Origin: a bacterium
GTDB lineage: Bacteria; Patescibacteriota; Saccharimonadia; Saccharimonadales; UBA4665
DNA length: 17,158 nt
Assembly (NCBI GenBank): GCA_021846795.1
Contig: JAJZWG010000012.1
Coordinates: 1 to 17,158 of the forward strand
Direction of reading: 5' to 3'
The translations under genes were made by a program, and so were the position numbers. The notes below the pieces were generated by a model. That model saw nothing but the letters and a program-made list of their open reading frames with translations. It searched no databases and was not told the origin of the DNA. Positions 1-7,126 of this stretch are shown here, piece after piece. Positions within the stretch are counted from its first letter, which is position 1; each line of letters begins with the position of its first letter.

Positions 1-1
1 T

Positions 2-1312
2 GTTATTGGTTGGGCTATTTCTAATATCATTGAACAAGCTGGTGGTCGAGTTTACCGAGTTAATTTTGGTGGTGATGTCGGACTTCATGTAGCTAAATCA
101 ATCTGGGGTATTATTGAAAATTTAGGTGGAGAATTGCCAGATAAATTAAATAATATAGCCATTGATCAACGAGTCGAGTGGTTAGTTCAATGCTATATTA
201 AAGGTAATTTAGCCTATGAACAAATACCTAATACTGCAGAAGAAATTAAAGCCCTCAATCAAAAAATTTATCAAATTCAAACCAAACAAGATCGTCAATC
301 TAATTTAGCTCAAATTTATTGGACTTGTCGTCAATGGAGTTATGATTATCTTGATCAATTTTATCAAACTATTGATGTCAAGTTTGATAAATATTACCCC
401 GAAAGTCAAACTTTTAAAATTGGTCTTGAAGCTGTTCAAAATCAACTTAAAAAAGGTTATTTTAAGATTAGCCAAGGAGCAGTAATTTTTCCAGGCGAAA
501 AATATGGTTTACATAATAGAGTCTTCATTAATCAACAAGGTTTACCGACTTACGAAACTAAAGATATTGGCCTTAGTTTATTGAAATGGCAAGATTATCA
601 TTTTGATCAATCGATTATTATTACAGGTAACGACATTCAAGAATACATGAAAGTTGTTTTAAAAGCTATGGAAAAAATCAAACTTGAACTTGCTCAAAAA
701 ACTATTCATATTACTCACGGTAATGTTAAATTAGCAGGTGGAATTAAAATGAGTAGTCGAAAAGGTAACTTTATTCAAGCTTATGAATTAATTGATTTAG
801 TCAATCAAACTGCTCAACAAGCAAGTCAAACTAAACCTGATTCCGATTTAGTTTTAAGCGCCATCAAATATAGCTTCTTAAAACAACAAATTGGGCCAGA
901 TATAGTTTTTAACCCTCAAGAGTCTGTTAGTTTAAAAGGCAATACTGGTGTTTATCTTCAATATTCATTAGTTAGGGCTAAATCCGTTAAACGAAAAGCT
1001 AAAAACCAAACTACTCAACTACCTCAACAACTTGATAAGTTCGAAAAAAGACTCATTTTAAAAACACTCGATTACTCAAATTTAGTCTTTCAAACTACCA
1101 CAGAACTTAAACCAAATTTAATTTGTAATTATTTATATGAACTCAGTCAGTTATTTAACCGGTTTTATGAAAATGATCAAATTTTAACATCAAATAATCA
1201 AAGCTTTAGATTAATGATAATCGATGCCTATATTATAATTATGGAAAATGCCTTAACAATGCTTGGATTACCTATTATGGATCGAATTAATTCAACTAAA
1301 TTAACTTTATAA
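2..1312 (+). CDS. argS: Arginyl-tRNA synthetase, 5' end outside window
   Basis: Class I aminoacyl-tRNA synthetase that charges tRNA-Arg with arginine. The frame is open from base 2 with no stop, so the gene begins upstream and 436 residues are visible. The first visible residues (VIGWAISNIIEQAGG, then VNFGGDVGLHVAKSIWG) match the catalytic core after the HIGH motif, which is off the window. The second signature, KMSSR, is at bases 746-760 in the context GGIKMSSRKGN. The helical anticodon-binding (DALR) domain follows, with the typical VSLKGNTGVYLQYSLVRAKS stretch near bases 925-990. A TTG at 134 could be taken as a start by a gene finder, but it lies inside the conserved core and is not a real start. 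Stop is TAA. A T-rich stretch follows without a convincing stem, so no terminator is called. Confidence 0.95.
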   Translation, partial: VIGWAISNIIEQAGGRVYRVNFGGDVGLHVAKSIWGIIENLGGELPDKLNNIAIDQRVEWLVQCYIKGNLAYEQIPNTAEEIKALNQKIYQIQTKQDRQSNLAQIYWTCRQWSYDYLDQFYQTIDVKFDKYYPESQTFKIGLEAVQNQLKKGYFKISQGAVIFPGEKYGLHNRVFINQQGLPTYETKDIGLSLLKWQDYHFDQSIIITGNDIQEYMKVVLKAMEKIKLELAQKTIHITHGNVKLAGGIKMSSRKGNFIQAYELIDLVNQTAQQASQTKPDSDLVLSAIKYSFLKQQIGPDIVFNPQESVSLKGNTGVYLQYSLVRAKSVKRKAKNQTTQLPQQLDKFEKRLILKTLDYSNLVFQTTTELKPNLICNYLYELSQLFNRFYENDQILTSNNQSFRLMIIDAYIIIMENALTMLGLPIMDRINSTKLTL

Positions 1313-1347
1313 TTTTTTTTACGTATTATTAAACAGCGTAGGATTAA

Positions 1348-1376
1348 TTGACTTAATTAAATCTAAAAGTTAAAAT
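1348..1376 (+). promoter_or_regulatory. Sigma70-type promoter of ileS
   Basis: TTGACT at 1348-1353, exactly 17 nt, then TAAAAT at 1371-1376. This predicts a transcript start near 1383, just ahead of the first T-box helix. It gives ileS its own promoter, separate from argS. Confidence 0.7.
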
Positions 1377-1382
1377 AAAAAT

Positions 1383-1570
1383 CGAAGCATGATGAATAAT
1401 CATAGCGGCTATCAACCGTTAGCTCCTAGAAGAAAGGAAATATTTTTTATTTCTAATTAGAACTATGGCGATTTAGGTCCGTTACAACCTCCAATTAAGG
1501 GCTGTTTAATCAAGACAGAATTCGGATGGTACCTCCATTTAAACTGGATCCGAAAATTAACTTAAAGGAG
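1383..1570 (+). promoter_or_regulatory. T-box leader of ileS, probably translational
   Basis: The RNA should sense uncharged tRNA-Ile. Seen in order: a 6-bp hairpin (TAGCGG 1403-1408 with CCGTTA 1416-1421, one G-U) whose 7-nt loop CTATCAA holds the Ile codon ATC at 1411-1413; a probable stem II between about 1424 and 1467; the box TCCGTTA at 1479-1485 with AGGT/ACCT pairing (1475-1478/1487-1490), as in the stem IIA/B pseudoknot; a small stem III (CTGT 1502-1505/ACAG 1515-1518). The antisequestrator has TTCGGA 1521-1526 paired with TCCGAA 1549-1554, a 7-nt bulge TGGTACC at 1527-1533, and TCCA/TGGA (1534-1537/1545-1548). TGGT would pair with the tRNA 3' ACCA. In the alternative fold CTCC-TTTAA (1533-1542, A1537 bulged) pairs with TTAAAGGAG (1562-1570), hiding the SD. 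No U-run terminator is seen, so control is inferred to act on translation, as in actinobacterial ileS leaders with ultrashort stem I. Confidence 0.87.
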
Positions 1571-1578
1571 ATTGTCTT

Positions 1579-4455
1579 ATGTCAACCCACAAACATTTTT
1601 TAGCTGAAATTGAAGAAAATATGCTCAAAATCTGGGCTGATGAACAAACTTTCCAAAAAAGTCTCAAAAATCGTCAAGATCAACCAGAATTTATTTTTTA
1701 TGATGGTCCACCTTTTGCAAATGGTTTACCTCATTATGGTCATGTTATCCAAACAACCATTAAAGATAGCATCACTCGCTATAAAACTATGCAAGGCTTT
1801 TTTGTTAAAAGAAGAGTTGGTTGGGATACTCATGGATTACCAATTGAATACGCCATTGAAAAAGAACACAATTTTAGTGGTAAACAAGATATTGAAAAAT
1901 ATGGCATTGAAAAATTCAATCAAGAATGTCAAGAATCAGTTTTTAAATATAAAGAAATCTGGGAAAATTTATTTATTAGACTAGGTCGTTGGGCTGATTA
2001 TAGTCAAACTTATACCACAATGGATGAAAGTTATATTGAATCCGTTTGGTGGGTTTTTAAGACTATTTTTGAAAAGGGTTTAGTTTATAAAGATTTTAGG
2101 TCTTCACCTTACTGTCCTCGTTGTGCTACACCATTATCTAATTTCGAATTAAATCAAGGTTATCAAGACAATATTAGTGACCCAAGTTTATATGTTAAAT
2201 TTAAAATCATTAATCAAGATGCTTATTTATTAGGTTGGACAACTACTCCTTGGAGTCTACCTGGCAATGCTGCCATTGCCGTTAATCCTCAAGCTGATTA
2301 TCTTTACGTTACATTGCAAGATGACAATAATCAGGATCAAACTTTAGTCTTGGCTAAAAATCGTTTATCCTGTCTGAACAGTGATAACTATAAAATAATT
2401 CGACAAGTTAAAGGTCATGATCTAGTAGGTCTTGGTTATCAACCACTTTTTAAATTAAGTAACTTAAAAGACGAAATCTATAAAGATAATTTATATAAAG
2501 TCTGGCCAGCTGACTTCGTTAGCATTGAAGATGGTTCAGGCGTCTTACATATCGCTCCAGCTTTCGGTGAAGACGATTTAAAGTTAGGTCAACAAGTTAA
2601 ATTACCAATTCTTATTACTCTCGATGAATATGGCAAAATTAAAACCGATCTTGGTCTACCCAACAATATTGAAGGCAAATTTTTTAAAACTGCCGACAAT
2701 TTAATTATTGAATCTCTAACTAAATCAAACTTAGTATTTGCAGCTGAAACTTTTAAACATACTTATCCATTTTGTTGGCGTTGCGATACACCATTACTTT
2801 ATTATGCAACTGATTCTTGGTTGATTAAAGTTAGTCACATTGTTCCTAAACTTATCGACAATAATCAAAAAATTAATTGGGTACCTAATCATATTAAAAA
2901 TGGTCGCTTTGGCAATTGGCTAGAGAATGCTCGTGATTGGTCAATTTCTCGCAATCGATTTTGGGGTTCACCGTTGCCAATTTGGCAAACCAACGACGGA
3001 GAAACTGTTATTATTGGTAGTCTTAATGAACTTCGACAAAAAGCTGTTGACCCATCTAAAATTACCAATTTACATCGACCTTATATTGATCAAGTTGAAA
3101 TTAAAACTGACTCAGGCAAAATCGCTAGACGAATTCCAGAAGTTTTTGACTGTTGGTTCGAATCAGGTTCTATGCCCTATGGTCAAGATCATTATCCCTT
3201 TAACCAAGATATTGATTGGCAAAAAAATTTTCCAGCCGATTTTATTGCTGAAGCTACTGACCAAACTAGAGGCTGGTTTTACACTCTTCACGTTTTAGCT
3301 GTTAGTTTATTTGATCAACCAGCTTTTAAGAATGTTGTTAGTAGTGGCTGGATAGTTGCCGCTGATGGTCAAAAATTATCTAAAAGAAAAAAGAACTATG
3401 CACCCATGGACGAAACTTTTGATAATTTTGGTGTAGATACTCTAAGATTTTTTATGGCTAGCTCACCAATTGTTCACGGAGAAGATGTCAGATTTATTTC
3501 TAGCCATCTTCAAGATATTCAAAGAAAAGTTTTTATGACTTTTAACAATAGTTTTAATTTTTATCAACTTTATGCTAATGTTGATCATTTTATTCCTCAA
3601 CATCCTGGTCAAATACCTGAAAGCCATAATTTATTAGACCGGTGGATGCTAACTCGACTTAACCAAGTAATTAAAAAAATAACCACTCATTTAGATCATT
3701 ATAAAATCGATAAAGCGGCCGAACAAATTATTGATTTATTAGATGATTTAAGCAATTGGTATATTCGTCGTTCTCGTCGCAGGTTTTGGAAAAGTGATAA
3801 TAATTTAGATAAAACTGAAGCTTATGAAACTCTTTATTATAATCTAATTACCATCTGTCAATTATTAGCACCTTTTTCACCTTTTTTAAGTGATCACATT
3901 TGGCGCCAATTAACTCAACAGACTTCACTGCCAACATCCGTTCATTTAAGTAACTGGCCAAAAACTCAAAAGATCGATCAAGTTTTATTGGATAATATGG
4001 CTGAAGCTAGAGATTATATTAATCAAGGTTTAGCTCTTCGAGCTAGTCAAAAGATTAAAGTTCGTCAACCATTAGCTAGTTTTACCGCTCCTCAATTACC
4101 AGATTATTATAAAAATCTAATCGCTGATGAACTTAATGTTAAAACTGTCAAATGGGGTAGTGAAATTGACCTTGACATTAAATTAAATGACCAATTGATT
4201 GAAGAGGGTATCGCTCGAGAATTAATCAGACACATTCAAAGTGCCCGTAAACAAGCTAACTATCAAGTCGATGATCGTATTAAATTAATCATAAAATCAG
4301 ACCAACCACTCATTCAAAAAACCACCAAACATCAAAAAAATTTAATTATGGAAGAAACTTTAGCTACTGAGTTAAATCAAATAATTGATCAGCCGGATTT
4401 AACAATTAATGTCAGTTTCGATCATTACAATTGTCAACTACAATTAAAAAAATAA
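1579..4455 (+). CDS. ileS: Isoleucyl-tRNA synthetase, type 2
   Basis: Class I synthetase charging tRNA-Ile; 958 aa, full length. The HIGH-type motif reads HYGH at residues 52-55 (in YDGPPFANGLPHYGH) and the KMSKS-type motif reads KLSKR at 599-603. The editing (CP1) domain carries the GWTTTPWSLPGN stretch. Two zinc-knuckle-like CxxC pairs are present (YCPRCATPLSNFELNQGY and FCWRCDTPLLYY). The C-terminus lacks the four-Cys zinc finger of bacterial type 1 IleS and ends in a DUF5915-like segment (GIARELIRHIQSARKQANYQV). That makes it the eukaryote-like type 2, the class generally less sensitive to mupirocin (family knowledge, not tested here). The ATG at 1579 is fixed by AGGAG at 1566-1570, 8 nt upstream, which is the SD controlled by the T-box. 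Stop TAA. Confidence 0.97.
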   Translation: MSTHKHFLAEIEENMLKIWADEQTFQKSLKNRQDQPEFIFYDGPPFANGLPHYGHVIQTTIKDSITRYKTMQGFFVKRRVGWDTHGLPIEYAIEKEHNFSGKQDIEKYGIEKFNQECQESVFKYKEIWENLFIRLGRWADYSQTYTTMDESYIESVWWVFKTIFEKGLVYKDFRSSPYCPRCATPLSNFELNQGYQDNISDPSLYVKFKIINQDAYLLGWTTTPWSLPGNAAIAVNPQADYLYVTLQDDNNQDQTLVLAKNRLSCLNSDNYKIIRQVKGHDLVGLGYQPLFKLSNLKDEIYKDNLYKVWPADFVSIEDGSGVLHIAPAFGEDDLKLGQQVKLPILITLDEYGKIKTDLGLPNNIEGKFFKTADNLIIESLTKSNLVFAAETFKHTYPFCWRCDTPLLYYATDSWLIKVSHIVPKLIDNNQKINWVPNHIKNGRFGNWLENARDWSISRNRFWGSPLPIWQTNDGETVIIGSLNELRQKAVDPSKITNLHRPYIDQVEIKTDSGKIARRIPEVFDCWFESGSMPYGQDHYPFNQDIDWQKNFPADFIAEATDQTRGWFYTLHVLAVSLFDQPAFKNVVSSGWIVAADGQKLSKRKKNYAPMDETFDNFGVDTLRFFMASSPIVHGEDVRFISSHLQDIQRKVFMTFNNSFNFYQLYANVDHFIPQHPGQIPESHNLLDRWMLTRLNQVIKKITTHLDHYKIDKAAEQIIDLLDDLSNWYIRRSRRRFWKSDNNLDKTEAYETLYYNLITICQLLAPFSPFLSDHIWRQLTQQTSLPTSVHLSNWPKTQKIDQVLLDNMAEARDYINQGLALRASQKIKVRQPLASFTAPQLPDYYKNLIADELNVKTVKWGSEIDLDIKLNDQLIEEGIARELIRHIQSARKQANYQVDDRIKLIIKSDQPLIQKTTKHQKNLIMEETLATELNQIIDQPDLTINVSFDHYNCQLQLKK

Positions 4456-4489
4456 ACATAAAAAGCTTTTAAAATCTGAAATTTTGCTG

Positions 4490-4495
4490 TATAAT
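4490..4495 (+). promoter_or_regulatory. -10 box, near-leaderless promoter of the GT2 gene
   Basis: A perfect TATAAT lies 8 nt before the ATG at 4504, so the transcript would start at or within a couple of bases of the start codon. No SD fits. No good -35 hexamer is seen at 17 nt. Confidence 0.6.
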
Positions 4496-4503
4496 TACTA
4501 GCA

Positions 4504-5412
4504 ATGAAAAATAGTGGAAATTATCATTATAGCATTGTTATACCTTGTTATAATGAAGCTGACTACATCTATAATTGCTTAAATTCTTTAACTCAGCAAA
4601 TCACTGGTTTAAAACCTGAAATTATCGTTGTCGATAATAATTCAACTGATAATTCAGTTGAAATTATTCGTCAATTTCCTAATGTTAAATTGGTCCAAGA
4701 AAGTCGACCAGGCGTTTGTTTTGCTCGCCAAGCTGGAGCCGATATAGCTACTGGTGAAATTATTATTTCAACTGACTCTGACACTGTTTTCAAACCAAAT
4801 TGGCTAGAAAATATTAATCAATCTTTTATTAAAAATCCTCAATTAGTAGCTGTAGCTGGACCTTGTCAATATCTTGATGGACCATGGTGGGGTAAGGTTT
4901 ACACTAGATTTTTATTTATATCTGATTATTTTTATAGTTTATTGTTTAAACATCCATATTATGTCACTGCTACCAATTTAGCTTTTAAAAAATCTTTTTT
5001 TGATGGTTATAATTTAATCACTATGCAGGGTGGTGATGAATTACATGTTCTTCATCAATTAAAAAATTTTGGTCAAATTAAATTTTTATTAAGAAATTCT
5101 AGTTTAACTTCAGCAAGACGCCTTAAAAAAGGTTTTTATTATAACTTCTTTGTTACTTTTTTATTTTATTATTTAGGCGCTTACTATATTAATAAAATTT
5201 TTCAAAAAGAAATTATTGGTACTGCTCCAGCTTTTAGAAATACTCAGGTCAAAAAACTCAAACCAAGAATTGGCTTAAGTATCGCTATTATTTTATTTTT
5301 AATTGGCACTTCAACTGTTTCAACAACCTATCGACCAGTTAAGAATTTTATCGCCAATAACATTCGAGAAACTTCTACTAATATTGAAAGAATCATTAGT
5401 CACTTAACTTAA
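4504..5412 (+). CDS. GT2 family glycosyltransferase with C-terminal membrane segments
   Basis: 302-aa GT-A fold sugar transferase acting at the inner membrane face. The N-terminal SIVIPCYNEADYIYNCLNSL is the GT2 nucleotide-sugar start, VVDNNSTDNS (about 42-51) follows, and the metal-binding DXD is DSD at 91-93. A later acidic GGDE (D178-E179) probably serves as the acceptor-side or catalytic-base motif. The second half has hydrophobic segments around 210-232 and 254-272, so the enzyme is likely membrane attached. Donor and acceptor cannot be told from the sequence. It sits alone between ileS and the Y-polymerase operon with its own -10 box and no SD. It belongs in theme with the sugar-transfer genes at 7127-12551. 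Confidence 0.85.
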   Translation: MKNSGNYHYSIVIPCYNEADYIYNCLNSLTQQITGLKPEIIVVDNNSTDNSVEIIRQFPNVKLVQESRPGVCFARQAGADIATGEIIISTDSDTVFKPNWLENINQSFIKNPQLVAVAGPCQYLDGPWWGKVYTRFLFISDYFYSLLFKHPYYVTATNLAFKKSFFDGYNLITMQGGDELHVLHQLKNFGQIKFLLRNSSLTSARRLKKGFYYNFFVTFLFYYLGAYYINKIFQKEIIGTAPAFRNTQVKKLKPRIGLSIAIILFLIGTSTVSTTYRPVKNFIANNIRETSTNIERIISHLT

Positions 5413-5436
5413 ATCAACAAATTCAATTAAAAGTAT

Positions 5437-5442
5437 TATAAT
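5437..5442 (+). promoter_or_regulatory. -10 box upstream of the DUF6504-like/Y-polymerase operon
   Basis: TATAAT at 5437-5442, with a weak -35 candidate TCAACA at 5414-5419 (17 nt spacing). The predicted transcript start near 5449 is two bases before the first leader hairpin, leaving about 145 nt of untranslated RNA. No clear LexA-type palindrome was noticed. Confidence 0.6.
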
Positions 5443-5448
5443 AAACTA

Positions 5449-5593
5449 TAGATAGTCATCCTTCGGGCCCTGATCATCTCCTTAAACTTTTAGTTTAGTT
5501 GTTAAGAAAATTATTGACGGTTAAATTTTTTATCAACTCGACTTCAACCACCTTAAATCCGTCAATTTAAATTCAATTATTGAGGAGAAGTAT
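5449..5593 (+). ncRNA. Structured 5' leader with a possible SD switch (family not recognised)
   Basis: Three foldings can be read. (1) Hairpin P1: GATAGTCA 5451-5458 with TGATCATC 5471-5478 (one mismatch, one G-U), topped by CC-UUCG-GG (5460-5467). (2) Hairpin P2: ATTGACGG 5513-5520 with CCGTCAAT 5559-5566, extendable inward over small bulges. (3) A 9-bp helix between TCTCCTTAA 5477-5485 and TTGAGGAGA 5580-5588 (one G-U), which would cover the SD of the first gene. The anti-SD segment can instead join a local hairpin (CTTAA 5481-5485 with TTAAG 5502-5506, or TAAAC 5484-5488 with GTTTA 5494-5498). This layout looks like a translational regulator. I do not match it to any riboswitch class, and the folding was done by eye. 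Confidence 0.5.
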
Positions 5594-5845
5594 ATGGATC
5601 CGACTATTAATGTTAATCAACCAATTAAAGTCATCGCTATTTTTAAAAATAATCATTGTTATCCAGTTAAATTTTATTATAAAAATCAACTGATTATCGT
5701 TCAAGAAATAAGCTTACAACACCCCACTCATAGTGGTCAAACAATCTGTCATATTTTTGATATTAACGACGGTCAAACTGATTATCGATTAGAATTTAAT
5801 GCTAGCTCTTTACAGTGGAAATTAATCGCTCTTATCAATGTTTAA
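5594..5845 (+). CDS. Small DUF6504-like protein coupled to a Y-family polymerase
   Basis: 83-aa soluble, beta-rich protein. The pattern PVKFYYKNQLIIVQEI, then a His-containing loop, DYRLEFNASSLQWKLIALI resembles DUF6504-type proteins (basic strand with an aromatic and a conserved V-x-E, then a Y-x-L strand, then W-x-L near the end), which are commonly encoded beside ImuB/Y-family polymerases in Actinobacteria. The match is from memory of the pattern and is moderate. Function is unknown; an accessory role in translesion synthesis is suggested only by context. The ATG is supported by GAGGAG at 5582-5587, 6 nt upstream. Its stop (TAA 5843-5845) overlaps the start of the polymerase (5838), so the two are translationally coupled. 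Confidence 0.6.
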   Translation: MDPTINVNQPIKVIAIFKNNHCYPVKFYYKNQLIIVQEISLQHPTHSGQTICHIFDINDGQTDYRLEFNASSLQWKLIALINV

Positions 5846-7103
5846 TTTAACTAATCAACTCAACCACGAACAACCTCAAATCATGCATATTGATCTCAAC
5901 AGTGCTTTTGCGAGTATCGAACAACAAGCCCATCCTTCACTAAGACATCGACCAATTGGTATTACTAATCGATTATCTAAAAACTGTTGTTTAATTGCTT
6001 TATCTTATGAGGCTAAACAGCAAGGTGTTAAGGTTGGTATGGGTTTACAGGAAGTTAAAACTATCATACCTAATATAATAGTTTTAGAAAGTGATCCACC
6101 TAAATACCATTACGTTTACCAACAGTTATTAAGAATCATGCAATATTATTCACCAAAAGTTAAAATGAAAAGTATTGACGAAGGCATCATAGATTTTCAC
6201 AACACTCCAACTATGCTTCGCCATCAAGCTTTAACTAATATAGCTTTCAATATTAAACAAGCTGTTAAAAATCAAATTGGTCATTACATAACTGTTAATA
6301 TTGGCATTGCACCCAATCAATTTTTGGCAAAATTAGCTAGTTCATTACATAAACCAGATGGTCTCGATATAATCGATTATAATAATTTAATCTCAACCTA
6401 TAAACAACTTCAATTAACTGATTTACCCGGTATTGCTAAACATTATACCGCTCGTCTTAATGCCGTACAAATTTATCGACCATTAGATTTTTTACAAGCT
6501 TCTAGTCAAACTCTCAAAAACTTAGTTTTTAAAAGTATAATTGGTGAAGATTGGTATCAAAGATTACGTGGTTATGAAGTTGATGATGTAACCACTCAAC
6601 TTGGTCAAATTGGTCGTCAATGGGTACTTGATCGACCCACTAATCAAACCAATAAATTAAACTCATATCTACAATTCTTATGTCAAACAACTGGCATAAA
6701 AATGAGGTATAAAAATGTTGACGCAAGAGGTATTTTAGTTTGGTTAATTTTTACCAATCATGAACATTGGTTAAAAAGAAAAATGTTTAAATCAAGTTTT
6801 TTTAGTGATCATGATATTTACACTAAAGCTCTTTATGTTTTCAATCAACGACCCAATTTAACTATTCAAACGATTGGCATAACTTGTTATCAACTTCAAA
6901 AAACTAGTCGTAACCAATTAAGTTTATTAGATCAAATTAATCAAACCAACAATCTAACTAGTGCTATTGATACTATCAATCATCAATATGGTAATTTTCA
7001 AATTACCACCGCTAACACCCTAAAAGTTCAAGACAAAATCAAACAAAAAATTCCATTTGGCAGTATTGAATACTTTGATTTATTACTAGAAGCTAATTCT
7101 TAA
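5838..7103 (+). CDS. Y-family (translesion) DNA polymerase, DinB/ImuB-like
   Basis: 421-aa lesion-bypass polymerase. Catalytic motif I reads MHIDLNSAFASIEQQ: D19 is the first metal ligand, N21 sits where DinB often has a second Asp, and F24 takes the steric-gate position. Motif III is SIDEGIIDF with D114 and E115, so the carboxylate triad is intact and the enzyme is probably active, unlike ImuB proteins that have lost it. The thumb helix-hairpin-helix includes LTDLPGIAKHYTARL (about 195-209), followed by a little-finger region. No beta-clamp motif is assigned with confidence. It lacks its own SD and starts 8 nt inside the preceding 83-aa gene, so it depends on that gene's translation and on the upstream leader. 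I give no symbol because dinB versus an ImuB-like type is not settled by eye. Confidence 0.9.
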   Translation: MFNLTNQLNHEQPQIMHIDLNSAFASIEQQAHPSLRHRPIGITNRLSKNCCLIALSYEAKQQGVKVGMGLQEVKTIIPNIIVLESDPPKYHYVYQQLLRIMQYYSPKVKMKSIDEGIIDFHNTPTMLRHQALTNIAFNIKQAVKNQIGHYITVNIGIAPNQFLAKLASSLHKPDGLDIIDYNNLISTYKQLQLTDLPGIAKHYTARLNAVQIYRPLDFLQASSQTLKNLVFKSIIGEDWYQRLRGYEVDDVTTQLGQIGRQWVLDRPTNQTNKLNSYLQFLCQTTGIKMRYKNVDARGILVWLIFTNHEHWLKRKMFKSSFFSDHDIYTKALYVFNQRPNLTIQTIGITCYQLQKTSRNQLSLLDQINQTNNLTSAIDTINHQYGNFQITTANTLKVQDKIKQKIPFGSIEYFDLLLEANS

Positions 7104-7109
7104 CGGTGT

Positions 7110-7120
7110 TACAATAAATT
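7110..7120 (+). promoter_or_regulatory. -10 region of the PIG-V-like gene
   Basis: Two overlapping -10 candidates: TACAAT at 7110-7115 (11 nt before the ATG) and TAAATT at 7115-7120 (6 nt before it). Either gives a leaderless or nearly leaderless transcript; no SD is present and no -35 stands out. Confidence 0.4.
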
Positions 7121-7126
7121 ATAAAC

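Noticed and set aside
1312..1330. T-run after argS as an intrinsic terminator
   Set aside because: No stable stem precedes the T-run.
1328..1510. A perfect 10-bp long-range pairing between ATTAAACAGC (1328-1337) and GCTGTTTAAT (1501-1510)
   Set aside because: The 5' strand lies upstream of the well-spaced ileS promoter (1348-1376), so it would not be in the main transcript, and GCTGT is better used in the T-box stem III. AT-rich sequence makes such matches likely by chance.
1610..1984. Open frames inside ileS (1610-1984, 2927-3298), inside the DPM1-like gene (12019-12225) and inside the Asn-rich gene (13134-13325, 13431-13709)
   Set aside because: They are other-frame shadows of strong genes, without recognisable protein features or start signals.
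4455..4475. AAAAGCTTTT palindrome after ileS as a terminator
   Set aside because: The self-complementary stretch is too short to leave a proper stem and loop, and it is made mostly of A-T pairs.
5466..5471. GGGCCC palindrome as an operator site
   Set aside because: It is explained by the UUCG hairpin of the leader and is too short to claim as a protein-binding site.
5449..5593. Whether the leader is an SRP RNA, tmRNA, RNase P RNA or another T-box
   Set aside because: No SRP GGAA/GGAG-type core, no tRNA-like ends, no RNase P conserved blocks, and no TGGNACC bulge are seen; length also does not fit tmRNA or RNase P.
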